The position numbers and the translations under genes are program-made. Positions 47,782 through 59,213 of a stretch of DNA of 64,000 nucleotides are shown in pieces. The notes under the pieces were generated by a model that saw nothing but the letters and a program-made list of their open reading frames with translations, made no database searches and had not been told where the DNA came from. The first letter of the stretch is position 1, and the number at the start of each line of letters is the position of its first letter. The DNA comes from Malachius bipustulatus. Its lineage: Eukaryota > Arthropoda > Insecta > Coleoptera > Melyridae. The DNA is taken from assembly GCA_910589415.1 (NCBI GenBank), contig OU342630.1:17579867-17643866 (forward strand), in the 5' to 3' direction.

Positions 47782-48501
47782 CGCCGTGTCCTAGCTGCAT
47801 CCGGGTAATGCGTTGCGTGCGATGCGGGGAACGCACGCAACGCAAACTCGCACGAGAAATTTTGAGTGTGTCCTAACTGAATGCGTGCGGTGCGGGCGAG
47901 AAAATGGTTTCCAATCCAACTATTTCTGGTGCAGCTTCAGATTAAATACGTTTTAATTTGGAAACCAGTAGGTTGTTGGAGCTTGAAAGACTTGAAAATC
48001 ACAGAAAGAAACATGTTACTTAAGAGAAAGAAACAATAAGACGCAAGTAATCTATAGAAATAGGTATAGATTTGATAGATAGATAAATAGCAGGTAGGTT
48101 AAATATAAAAAGGTCTACAATAGAAGTTAATAGACCTCATACTTACTTTAAAAACCTAAATTCGAGACATTTTCACATTCCCAGTGTACCTTGACTCTTG
48201 TTCTTGTAAAATAGATTTCTCTTATTGCACAAAATGTTTCGCTTTGGCACGAAGGCAATCGAAATTAAAAAAATTTCCTGCTCGCCGCAAAAATCGCAAG
48301 ATTTTGACAGATGAAAAAACCAAATATTTCAATTTAAAACAATGCGTGCGTTGCGGTGTCGTTTTATCGTACGACTTTGCGGGCAAACGCGTCTACTGAG
48401 GACACTCCCATTGCTTTGCATGTGTTTTATTTTAATCGTTCCCCGCAACGCACGCACGCAACGCACGCAACGCAGTCCCCGGATGCAGCTAGGACGCGGC
48501 G
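47782..48501. mobile_element. PIF/Harbinger-like MITE, 720 bp
   Basis: Terminal inverted repeats CGCCGTGTCCTAGCTGCATC and GATGCAGCTAGGACGCGGCG are flanked by TAA on both sides (47779-47781, 48502-48504), the 3-bp target duplication typical of PIF/Harbinger elements. Subterminal regions are full of GCGTTGCGTGCG-type repeats in both orientations. An open frame at 48184-48399 (71 residues; CSCKIDFSYCTKC and QCVRCGVVLSYD) has several cysteines but matches no transposase I know. Non-autonomous. Confidence 0.75.
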
Positions 48502-48789
48502 TAATGTAATGAGCCTTTTATAATATTGGTTGTTAGAATGTAAAAAATATTCTATTAGTTATTATTGAATAAAACGTTTAAAATAATGTCTATTATTTAT
48601 TGCATTTATGAAACAATAATTTTTAATTGACATTTGTGTCAAGGCTAAATATAGGACCGGCTTACAGTATGTATGGTTTGTGTGCCGGCTAAGATTAGTT
48701 CTTGCCAGGTTGGAGGAGGGCGCTATTTTGCTGTAAATTTTTTATTACGACTACGACTGATTAAATCCTCTCTTGTTTTCTCTTTGAGT

Positions 48790-49020
48790 CTTTAATCTTT
48801 GGTAAGATTGACTTGACGTTGTGTGTTGTGTTGTGAAACAGCTGCGCCGCGGAATCGGATGTGGAAACTGGAAACGCAAATATGGCGGTCATCATAAACA
48901 TAAACAACAAATTTTCGAACTGTGGTGGGATTCGATTTTGATTTGGAATTTTATCCGACCCAAACGAAACAAGGTTCGTCCGCTAGTAATAATATTTATT
49001 AATGGTTGAGATTGTGAATT
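48790..49020 (+). other. GC-richer patch, possible 5-prime exon
   Basis: The sequence AACAGCTGCGCCGCGGAATC is followed by AATATGGCGGTCATCATAAA. It is open for 62 codons from 48821 but has no recognisable content. Being less than 200 bp upstream of the duplicated RG-exon segment, it could be part of the copied locus or an old promoter. This is weak inference. Confidence 0.25.
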
Positions 49021-49129
49021 TTAATTAGTTATAATAAAAGCATAATATGGGGACATCTGTGTAAAATTTGAAGTGAATCGAACTGGTACTAACAACTTAA
49101 ATTTTCAAATTATTTATCAGGAGAGAAGA

Positions 49130-49545
49130 ACACCTAAGTACCTATACCTGATTATAATGCATTCAAACTTGAACAATTATTATAATAGTTCTTGGCTATA
49201 TTGCATAATTTTCAAGTTTATTTAAACTATTTTCACAAATTTTTCAGGTTTATATCAACCATAACCATATTTTATCTGTTTGCATTATTTTTCTTTGGAG
49301 GCATGTGAATTATGATTGCCAATCAAATAAGACGCCTTGTAAGGTCAAGACAAGATTGGGATTGATACTTCATGTAACAAGGTACTTTTGAGGGTGAAAA
49401 CAGGGATAGCGATTTAATGGAGAAGTTCTCTTAAATGTGGCAAGGTGAAGAAGGTGAACACTTTGATAGTGCTGGTTTGAGAAACAAATATGATTCATCC
49501 TCGAAAAATATTGATTCTGGTTAGTATTTATTACCTAGAAAGTGG
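49130..49545 (+). pseudogene. Decayed inverted copy of the RG-rich exon
   Basis: The sequence matches the minus strand of about 44160-43620 through intron, exon and donor. Intron matches include ATTGCATAATT and CAGGTTTATATCAA. The exon part (49310-49519) keeps ACTTTTGAGGGTGAAAACAG, ACTTTGATAGTG and ATTGATTCTG before GTTAGTATT. The acceptor AG has become AA (GTGAATTATG), the RGG-coding middle is deleted near 49443, and a one-base insertion makes TTCTCTTAA, a stop. Because intron sequence is copied too, it arose by genomic duplication and inversion, not by reverse transcription. Confidence 0.85.
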
Positions 49546-49615
49546 TGTAGAGTCTATTTTGGTGATTGTTAAGAACAGGGGCCACTCGCACTCCAACATA
49601 CTATACAGGGTGTCC

Positions 49616-50983
49616 GGTAAGTACCTCCTAATCTCTCGGGAGCATACAGGGGAGGTCAAAAAAAACTTAGTGTGTCTTAAAAAATTTTTTGGTCATTATG
49701 GAGATGAGCGGCATTGGTATAGGGCGTTTTGGCTTATACTATCGGATAGCTTGTGTCTCTAGGAGTATCAAGGTACCATTGAATTTTTGCGCCGGCAAGT
49801 AATAGTCGAGAAATAAGGCCTCAAAGTTTCATCCTTGCCCTAATACGCGTATATTCGTACATAATACGCTTGAACAGGAAGCCGCACTCCGTCGGACACA
49901 CGACTCTGAGTGCGTGCTTCCCGTCGAGCGTATATGTACAAACACACGTAATGACACTTTAAGGCCTTATTTCTCGACTATTACTTGCCGGCGCAAAAAT
50001 TCAATGGTACCTTGATACTCCTAGAGACACAAGCTATCCGATAGTATAAGCCATTTCGCCATATATCCATGCCGCTCATCTCCATATTTACCAATTTTTT
50101 CCTAGAGTGTCCCCAAACGGAGATATGGAGCCCTAAAAGGGTGCCCCGCAATTTACTTTTTTGGCTCTAACTTTTGAACCGACCTGTATAATTGGATGGA
50201 ATTTAAACACTTTATAGAGGCCACAGAGAGCCATCAGGCCATATTAAAGTCGATGTTTGACGTCGTCAGGGAAGTCAGGAACGGACTTACCATCATACCC
50301 GTTGAGTCAAAATTTTGACAGGTGTCACTTTACAGAGCTAAAAACTATTTTTTTGAATGGTCTAATACTTCATCTCTAAAAAAGGTGCCCTTAATTTATT
50401 TCGGTAAAACTGACGGTTTTCGAGATAAATCGGTTTTTAGGTATGCGAAACACTCAAAAGTTACTAATGCTAAACACAAACAGGTAAAAATCAGGTTCTT
50501 GTTGATAAACCTACCTACATAATGGATTGCCATTGATGGAACTTGATCAAAATTCGCATAAAAGTCGATTTATCTTGAGAACCGCTAGTTTTATCGAAAT
50601 AAATTAAGGTACCTTTTGTGAAGATGAATGACCAGCGTATTTAAAAAATAAGTTTTCACATCTGTAAAATGACACCTGTCAAAACTTTGACACAATGAGT
50701 GTGGTGGTAAGTCCGTTCCTGAGTTCCTTTAGGACGTCAAACATCCACTCTGATATGGCTTAATGAGTCTTTTATGGCCTCTATAAAAAAATTAAAATTT
50801 CAACAAATTATACAGGTCGGTTCAAAAGTTGGAGCCAAAAAAGTAAATCTTAGGGTACCATTTTGGCGCTCTGTATCTCCGTTTAGGGACACTTTAGGAA
50901 TGTTTTTTTTATGACAGACTAGATTTATTTTGACCTTCCCTGTATGCTCCCGAGAGATTAGGAGATACTTACCGGACACCCTG
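49616..50983. mobile_element. Fold-back element, 1368 bp
   Basis: The arms start CAGGGTGTCCGGTAAGTACC and end with ACTTACCGGACACCCTG, flanked by TA (49614-49615, 50984-50985). The inner arms pair at 50150-50330 and 50640-50850 (GTAAGTCCGTTCCTGA and its inverse), with the centre near 50490. A separate palindrome (49678-50108) is inserted in the left arm only. No coding frame. The length is due to the nested part. Confidence 0.9.
49678..50108. repeat. 430-bp palindrome within the left arm
   Basis: Left part: GGAGATGAGCGGCATTGG, GATAGCTTGTGTCTCTAGG, GCGCCGGCAAGTAATAGTCG. The same segments return inverted on the right. A loop near 49840-49930 is GC-rich (GCCGCACTCCGTCGG). The right arm of the host element has no matching palindrome, so it was added after the host formed, or the left arm grew by local inverted duplication. 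Confidence 0.85.
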
Positions 50984-50985
50984 TA

Positions 50986-52149
50986 TATACCACGCGATAG
51001 GTCTACTCACTAGGAACTTCGTGGTAAAAATCTTATCCGCCGGTAATGTATAATAAGGGAGTTATAGGGTCTAGAAGAAAACGTGTGAAAATTATATCTA
51101 ATACGGATCTGGCAGTAGATAGGTAATACACTAGTAGCAGCCATAGTGACTAAGGTCACTGACATCGCCGGAGGATGCAGGTTGCGTCAAGGTCATTGAG
51201 TTAGGCGGCGACCCAACGCCGGAATGGGTAATGGGAAGCGGAAGGCGACCCTTGAAATAAATGGGAATAAATTCAAACACGTAAATAAACAAATATGAAT
51301 CGAGATCGAACGAAACATTCAACACAGTGGAGGGGGACCAACGTAGGGGTAAAACCGTCGCGATAGAGCAACTGAAACATTCAACATGTAATAGACTCGT
51401 AATCGTATCGGAATTCGGAAAGAGTTAGTTTAAAGTTGGCCTGGCTCATTGAACGACGTGAACGCTCGTAGGCAGGCAGGGACTTCCCCGCGGTACCGAG
51501 GTGGGGAACGTCGCTTGCTGATGTAGACGAATCAATTACGGAGGAGAGGGAGAGGACTGGCATTGTAGCATTCTGATCTAGCCCACGCCGGAGGACGGAT
51601 CATTTTATATTCATAATATTTACGATTGTTCACCTTTCCTTTCATATACGGTCTACATTAAAATACATTTCCATTTGTGCCTTTTCGTGCCTTTTAATAG
51701 AGACTCGCAATCGTATCGGAAAGTGTTAGTTTAAAGTTGGAGGTCGAAGGGCGCGATCGTATCTACTTATCAAAACGAAAAAAAAAGCAGTGCGATTATA
51801 ACACGTGTACGGGGTGTGAGATAAGTGAGGGAGCGGGGTATGTTTTTCCTTGCCCTAACAAATTGTCAACTGGTGTAACCGGAATATTATGGAATTATGT
51901 ACATCAGGTGAGTGTATAATTAATTTTCCATAAATGCGTAAATCGTTCTCGTAAGGCACTGTATTCTGTTGCTTGGGAAGGGAGATAACAATGGGAGGGG
52001 AAATGAGGTAGGATAGGGGGGGGACAAGGGGAAGTAGGCTACCACAAAAAGATGTAATATTGTGCAATATTATGCGCAACGATATTTAAAACGCATTGAA
52101 ATTTAAACGGCGACAGGGACGGACTGAGGAAGCTATCTGCAAGCGGTGT
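50986..52149. other. No gene; fragments of repeats
   Basis: A lone arm of the 42716-43249 element lies at 51326-51369 (GTAGGGGTAAAACCGTCGCG). A 43-50 bp motif (GTTAGTTTAAAGTTGG with AATCGTATCGGAA before it) occurs twice, at 51388-51437 and 51702-51744. Frames of 60-70 codons on both strands are not convincing. Confidence 0.45.
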
Positions 52150-52330
52150 TGCCTTTCTGCTCGGATGACCTTAACGAAGCGTCTCTCTGTTAGAGAAAAG
52201 TGACCTTAGTTTTAAAGTGACCTTAATAGAAGTGCTCAAAACTAGCGAAAATAGAATCTAGTGCGTGTATTTTACCCACCCAGCACCCCTATTCGCTCCA
52301 CGGTCCCGTAAGTTTGTTGGGATAACACCG
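52150..52330 (+). repeat. Dispersed repeat R, partial copy 3
   Basis: GTGACCTTAAT and, further on, CCCACCCAGCACCCCTATT correspond to the right part of the copy at 6823-7262. The rest has diverged. Confidence 0.5.
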
Positions 52331-52891
52331 GGAAAAAACACCTTCAAAATGTGAAACTACATAGTAAAAATCGCAAGTCAATGCGAGTGGCCCATCTCCT
52401 TAACATTTACCTCTATTTTTTTTATTTAGATGGACTTGTGAACCAGCTGTCAAGTTGGTAGCCTGTGAATCTTTAAACAGTAATTTTGATATTCTCTGAT
52501 GGTTGACTGTTTCCTTGGCCTTGATAAAAAATTCACGTTGCGACTAGAGTTACGGCAATAATTCCTCCCCGACTCTGGCCAGGACCGGGCCTAGCAGGTG
52601 TGCTATGCGTTCCCGCACGCAGGCGGCAAGTTCACAGGGGCGGCGGGCGGAAGCAGAAAAAACAAAAAACAATCGTAATTCATAACAATAACAAAAAATA
52701 TCATAATAATAGCCAAGGAAGCGGGGGGCGCGTGCAACATCCGGGGCAACTTTCCACAACATTACATATCAGGGTCTTCCTAACCACAGAATTAATAGGG
52801 CTGTAGGCAAGGGGCGCAAGCTTTTTGGGGGCGGATGTTTTTATTGACGTATAATATTTTTTTGTGGTTATTTATTAGTCATTTAGTTATA
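52331..52891. other. No gene; short GC-rich patch
   Basis: The patch at 52560-52660 (GGCGGCGGGCGGAAGC) and GGGGGGCGCGTG at about 52724 stand out from the AT-rich surroundings. Open frames on both strands overlap, so neither is supported. It may be an unrecognised repeat. Confidence 0.35.
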
Positions 52892-53471
52892 CAGGGTGAT
52901 CAGTAACTCGCGCACTCGGAGCATGCTGTGAAAACTTCACTTTTTAAGAGTGGTAAATTTTCTTACTGCAGTGTTGTAAGTTCTTTTCTTCCAAAGATAT
53001 GACCATTTTTGTAAAAAAAAAAGGTGGCAACACTACACTGAATATGTGAATAAGTTCGGGTTAGATAGTATTGTTATTATTTTCATTTCCATAGCAACGA
53101 AGGCATTTGAATATTTTATATTCTCAGTTGAGTTTAGGCGCTTGCCAAACTTCAAATTTCGTTCAGTTTTAAGTATTTCATCAATTTACAACATTCTCAA
53201 TTCAAATTTACATTTACAACACTCTCAAAGAGGTTTTATGGAAAAAAAAATTGATGAATTATATGGTATCCATTCCAGACATTACAGTAAACTGAATCTT
53301 TCATTAATCTTTATTACGGTTATTGAAAAAAATTACCTTTAAACTCGGATGAGGGGAACTCTGTAACTTGAAAACCAACCGTTGGATTCAATTTTTTTTG
53401 CAGAATATCCTTAATTTTAATGGGTTCTATATCGCCCTGTATTCGGAGTGCGCGAGTTACTGATCATCCTG
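52892..53471. mobile_element. TIR element, GATCAGTAACTC family, 580 bp
   Basis: The left end is CAGGGTGATCAGTAACTCGC and the right end is GCGAGTTACTGATCATCCTG, followed by TA at 53472-53473. TA precedes at 52890-52891. The TIR covers about 40 bp (GCGCACTCGGAG, GAATACAG-like). The interior is not palindromic, and its frame (53046-53342) has no recognisable domain. Like 35907-36795, it is a short-TIR member of the CAGGGT group. Confidence 0.85.
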
Positions 53472-53473
53472 TA

Positions 53474-55980
53474 TAATATTTGATGAGTTTTATTGGGATT
53501 TAGGCGTGACTGAACATTGAACATAATTTCGCTTGCGGAGCATTTTCTTTGGAGCCTGACAAACAAATTAGTGTTAAATTTGAATCCATCAGTCGTCACT
53601 GGCTTTTTCACGGTATTAACCGTCTTATATGCATTTTCTTATGAAAAAGGGCGCATTACTTTCAGTGGCCCATATATATCTTAGGATATATCTTAGTGCC
53701 GTATATCTTAGGACGGCTCTGACCTGTACAGACTACCCGCGGAACGCCGAACATGATTCAGGTTGTTCTATAATAAAAGTAGGTACCTAACATAGTTCTA
53801 TAATATTTTGGTTTTCTTCACAAATTCGTGACTATCATGCATGTCGAAAGCAACGAATGCTTTGGCCATATTAAGACCAGATTGTGGCTCTAAGCTAACT
53901 TCCATTCAACTCTATATATTATTCGGCGGCCCTTCACAATGCGTGAATGTAACGCGAAAATGTACCTAACAGTAGGTATAAATGCAGTTATTTCTTAGTA
54001 TGATTAACATTTTCTTACTTGTTTTTTCCAAAATTTTCTTGTTGGAAGTTTCTCGAATTTTGAAATGCAATGACATAATCTCAATTAATCCACATAACCT
54101 AAATTAGTTTGGGAACTGTTCTAGTGACTACTATTCTAGTAACACCTATCACCATAACCAACCTAATCAGTCTAGTTGCCAATCGTTCCCCTAAAATTTT
54201 GACTTGGTGGAATCGATCTTAATAAAAAATAAGGTATAGAAGAATGCAGGCCGAATTATCAAAAATACGAATTTTATTATTTATTATTTTTTTTTTGATA
54301 TTGCAATATCCTATAACTTCACGCTTTGAGAGATATTTGCTACTACATTTGTATCTTCTACTTGTGATCAGACCTGGGCCCTGTTTCACGGAGGTACAAA
54401 GTACAAGTGTTTGTCAGTAACAATTATTGGCACTTGTAATTAAAGTTGTCAGGAAGGGGTGTTGACATATTATATCGTTGATTGAAAGAGTCAGGAAGAT
54501 ACGCAACCTTATGGAACTTATGCAACTGTGTACAGGACGATGTATCGACATAATAGATGGCTGTAACGCCGAAATGTATTGAAACTTGTGAAACTGGATA
54601 TTGTCCCATGCGCTTAGTCGACTTCAGGGAATCAGGTACAAACTACGACCGGTTAGCTATATGAATCTATAGAAATCAAGCGGCATTTTTAAATTATAAG
54701 AAATAGGTAGAGAGGTAAGGGTTTATGACTGGGCAATAAACATTTTGTTGAACTATTTGCGGAGCTGAAGGTCAATTAGTCCAGTTCATACTTCATAGGT
54801 ACGTTAAGGCGTACACTAATGAATTAGATTAAGATATTATACGCTTGGATATTTAGATATAAAAAGATATTTATTAATCTATTTATTGACTTATTTATGT
54901 ATTTCCTACAACATCCCAATAGCTAATATGCCAAATATCAAGAGTGAGAAAACCATAATATACATGAAATATAAAAATAATGAAAACCTACAAAGAAAAA
55001 ATAAAAAAAGCCAATATGTAGGAAACTTTGTTAGTTAGGCATTATTTCAAAACCAATTGTGGTTTATTCCAGTAAAAATGATAATAATGAATGCAATTTG
55101 TTGTTAAGTAAAAATCTTGTCACCATTCTTGAAAACAGTAGCTGATTTTAAATATTTTTAAGGAATTTTGTTGGTAAAACTTTTTTGGTCTGTTGATTTT
55201 ATATCTCTTTACAAACTATTTTTTAGGTAATTTTTTGGTAACTAATTGTTACTCCCAAATACTTAATCGTTACGTGGCATTGCAATCTTACCACAACCTG
55301 GTACGATTTGAGTGAATAGATATTATTGAGGAGAGGAATACTCGAGGGAATACTATTCTTCTGTCTTCCCTGATGATGATGTTTTTAAGTAATTTATCAA
55401 CACTTATTTTAAAATAAAAAAAAAGTAGCAAACAGTTTTAAAAAATATCTATGATTTTGTTTCTTCAACGTTATAAGACATAACGTTGTTATTTAACACA
55501 CTAATAAATAATTTTTCTTACAAAGTACCTACCTATACGTTCTCAAATATTTCAAATCATCTAGCATGTGTTATTAAAAATGGTGACAAGCTCATTATAG
55601 GAATAATACATTAACACATAGATATATACTTATACGTGGATTTATTTCTAAATAGTCTGCCAAGGTCACAGGAAATATCAGGATTGATGTCAGATCTCAA
55701 ATTTTGTAGGTGTTTTGAGGATGAGGAATCACAGAATAGACTTAATTTATGCGTTTACAATTTTTGTTTATTTGAGAATAAAGAATATAACTGGTGTTAA
55801 TATATAAAAGGTATTTATAATGCAAAAATATTGAGCACCCATTTGTAAAGAACATTTTATTGGAAAGTTGTACACAAATTCCAAATATAAATTAATGCAA
55901 AACTTGGCAGTTGACAATTTAAAATTCAGATGAGTCATATAATCAGTTCAATATAATTTGCCATTTAAATCCAATTTTCT
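53474..55980. other. Long AT-rich stretch, no gene
   Basis: I see no coding sequence. GGGCCCTGTTTCACGGAGG at about 54375 resembles the end of a common insect MITE type but has no partner. A 37-bp motif at 55631-55667 (inverse of ACCTTGGCAGACTATTTAG) reappears near 60755 and 61490. Confidence 0.45.
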
Positions 55981-55984
55981 TTAA

Positions 55985-56656
55985 CACGTTGGCTGCGGAA
56001 GCCGAATTTCTTTTCTCTCCACCAGTGCGATACATATCGCCGAGGATATGTAATAAAACTTTTCTAGTGTGCGATACATATCCTCGAAGATATGTAGGGG
56101 GATTAGAGTGTATCTTCATCTGATGGTGAGTAGACTAAACTATGAAAGCTTTAAAAATAGAAATCTGTCAGTTCTATAGTCATTTCATGTACCATTAAAG
56201 CCGTACATACGTGCTAGTTGTAAATTTTTTTCGAGCGATCAGACATCATGAGGCAACTTTCGATAACGTATTGGCGAAAGTGAAAACAGTACTGGCGACT
56301 GAAGACAAAAGGAGATGACTGTGCAGGCCACCCAGACGCATATTTCACATTATTGCGCAATGTACTAACATGCAACGTGCGTAAACAAGTACATATCCTT
56401 GAGGATATGTATCGCATATTATGAATGATGAATTTCTATTCATATGCGTTACATATCGTCGAAGATATGTATTATTTTAGCTTTGTTACAGATTGAGGAA
56501 GTTTTACGGATTCTAAAGCTATATTTGCCATAGAAATATTCACAGTGTAAGTGATTAAAACAGACTCCGCATGCGAAAAGTTCCCGCAAAATTAGTACCC
56601 CGCATATCAAAAGAACTGAATACATATCGTCGAGGATATGTATCGCAGCCAACGTG
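55985..56656. mobile_element. TTAA-flanked MITE, piggyBac-like, 672 bp
   Basis: The ends CACGTTGGCTGCG and CGCAGCCAACGTG are flanked by TTAA (55981-55984, 56657-56660), the target duplication of piggyBac-type elements. Five copies of a palindrome-like motif (core ACATATCnTCGAnGATATGT) lie inside, near 56030, 56075, 56391, 56449 and 56624. No transposase frame, so it is non-autonomous. The motif array could be repeated transposase-binding sites or part of a cruciform. Confidence 0.75.
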
Positions 56657-56793
56657 TTAAGATGCACAAAAGAGAAGATTAGGTGTCCTCAAATATATAC
56701 TTGTCTTTGAGGAATATATGTAGGGTTTTGACTGTGACATGCTTCTCTAAATTTAAAATTACATATAGAGGGTAGGTCTTAGTTACCTATGTA

Positions 56794-59211
56794 CAGGGTG
56801 GGCAAATTTGGATGTTTCTATAGGAGATCTCGGTAACTATAAGAGCTATGGAAAAATGAATGGCACATTCTCGATCGCTTTTTTTGAGAGGAACTCAATG
56901 GTGAAAACCGGAACTCGCTATCTTCTTTTGTTTTCGAGCTATAATGAAAAATACGATTTTTCACGATATCGATAAATGTCAATATCTTTCTTGGTTTTCA
57001 AGTTAGAGAAAATATATTTGCACATTCTCCAGGCACTGTTTTGAGTAGAATTGAATCCCTCAACAGATTTTGAATATCTTTTTCCACTTTTAGGTTATAA
57101 CATAAAGTTGTATTTTTTTAAATGGGAGTCATAGTGGGCCATGAACTAATTAAATAGAGTATTTTTTTCTCTTTGCAGCGATATATAACATGTGTGTTCA
57201 AAATTTATGAAAAGTTACAATTTTCAAAAAAAAATTAATTTATCTAGCTACCTGAGATTTTTTATTTTTATTTTGACTAGTCACCTAGTGGGCGTGAATG
57301 TCATTTAGAATACTATATGAAGACTCCTGTCAAAGCCAGTTATCTTACATTTTTGAGTTAGAAAGTGACTGTTCCGCTTTGAAAAAAGTAAAATTTGGTT
57401 GATGACCAATTAAACTTTTTATTATGTTATGTTAGATTGCTTTATGCAAAATAGTAACAATTCTGATATTTATATTTATAAGGATTTGCAACTACGGCTC
57501 CAATTACATTAATGGCAGTTTCTTCGGCATCCACCAATATGATAGTTTTTCGGCCTAGGCTTCTTGAATGACCCGTGATTGATAATATTTCCCTTCAACC
57601 TCTCAAAAATAGATTTGTGGATTGGTCTCCTCTGTGGATAACGATTGAAGTATGTTTCGGATGCAATATCAGAATTGCTGTTTCTTTGAATAAAGCATTC
57701 TTACAAATCATACTTTTCGTAGTTTCATAAACCAAATTTAATATTTTGCAAGCGAAATGAGCACTTTCTAACTCAAAAACTGCGTAAACTGGCTTTGACA
57801 GGCGTTGTCGCACAATTTTCTGAATGACATTCGCGCCTACTAGGTAAATAGTTGAAACTAATTTCTAAGGTACCATGATAAATTCAATTTATTTTGAAAA
57901 ATGTAACTTTTCATAAATTTTGAACACACATGTTATACAGGGTGTCCCAGCTTATTCGAAGCGGTCTCTGTAGGCCAAACGATGGATTTTTTCCAAAAAA
58001 ATTTTGCAAATTCAAGTACAGGATCACAATGGTCATAATTTAAAATTATTTTGGAGTATACAGAGTGTCCCATATGACAGTGGCATATCAAAGTTATGTT
58101 TTTTTAAATTGAATGCTCCTATGTTATTGCATTTTTAGATTGTCTGAGAAGAGAAAATAGGATTGGCTTTTACAGTTGGTGTTTAAATTCAGAAGTTTTT
58201 GAGTTATAAACAAGTGAAAATCGTCATTTTTCAAGTTCAAGGCCCTGTACAATGAAAACGGTTCAAGATAGAGAAAAACGGCTTACATGTCCCTATTTTA
58301 ACTTTTCATGTACTATCCTATGATGTGGATGAAATGTTTATACAGGGTGATAAAAAATTTGAAAAATTCTAAGATTTCTCCACGTGTCGCCAAATAAAAA
58401 AATCAAAGAAAGTACAAATGTTTCTATACCATAGGATAGTACATGAAAAGTTAAAATAGGGACATGTAAGCCGTTTTTCTCTATCTTTAGCCGTTTTCGT
58501 TATACAGGGCCTTGAACTTGAAAAATGACGTTTTTCACTTGTTTATAACTCAAAAACTTCTGAATTTAAACACCAACTGTAAAAGCCAATCTTATTTTCT
58601 CTTCTCAGACAATCTAAAAATGCAATAACATAGGAGCATTCCATTTAAAAAAACATAACTTTGATATGCCACTCTCACATGGGACACTCTGTATACTCCA
58701 AAATAATTTTAAATTATGGCGATTGTGATTCTGTACTTGAATTTTCAAATTTTTTTTGGAAAAAATCCATCGTTTGGCCTACAGAGACCGCTTCGAATAA
58801 GCTGGGACACCCTGTATATCGCTGCAAAGAGAAAAAAATACTCTATTAATTAGTTCATGGCCCACTATGACTTCCATTTAAAAAATACAACTTTATGTTA
58901 TAACCAAAAAGTGGAAAAAGATATTCAAAATCTGTTGAGGCCATTCAATTCTACTCAAAAAAGTGCCTGAAGAATGTGCAAATATTTTTCTCTAACTTGA
59001 AAAATGAAAACCAAGAAAGATATCGACATTTATCGATATCGTGAAAAATCGTATTTTTCATTATAGCTCGAAAACAAAAGAAGATAGCGAGTTCCGGTTT
59101 TCACCATTGAGTTCCTCTCAAAAAAAGCGATCGAGAATGTGTCATTCATTTTTCCATAGCTCTTATAGTTACCGAGATCTCCTATAGAAACATCCAAATT
59201 TGCCCACCCTG
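56794..59211. mobile_element. Fold-back element hosting another one
   Basis: The left arm is 56794 to about 57370 and the right arm is about 57750-57935 plus 58817-59211. The ends are CAGGGTGGGCAAATTTGG and CCAAATTTGCCCACCCTG, flanked by TA (56792-56793, 59212-59213). The arms pair through GATCTCGGTAACTATAAG, TTATGTTATAACC-like blocks and AGTTACATTTTTC. The right arm is interrupted by the 877-bp element. Without it the element is about 1.54 kb, with a unique centre of about 380 bp. That centre has short frames but no recognisable protein. Confidence 0.92.
57938..58814. mobile_element. Fold-back element, 877 bp, copy 2
   Basis: Sister of 17301-18177, with the same length and the same tips (CAGGGTGTCCCAGCTTATTC and GAATAAGCTGGGACACCCTG). 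It is inserted in the right arm of 56794-59211. TA lies at 57936-57937 and 58815-58816. The undisturbed left arm shows the empty site: GATATATAAC there equals GTTATATATC after removal of the element and one TA. It carries the shared core (ACATGTCCCTATTTTAAC) twice in inverse order. Confidence 0.96.
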
Positions 59212-59213
59212 TA

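Noticed and set aside
50322..50522. Plus-strand frame within 49616-50983
   Set aside because: It lies in a fold-back arm and has no recognisable content.
51131..51563. Minus-strand frames in a GC-richer region
   Set aside because: No start context, splice signals or family resemblance. The region contains repeated motifs found elsewhere in the window.
56029..56650. CRISPR-like array of repeated motifs
   Set aside because: The motifs are short, unevenly spaced, self-complementary and inside a TTAA-flanked element. CRISPR is not expected in a eukaryote.
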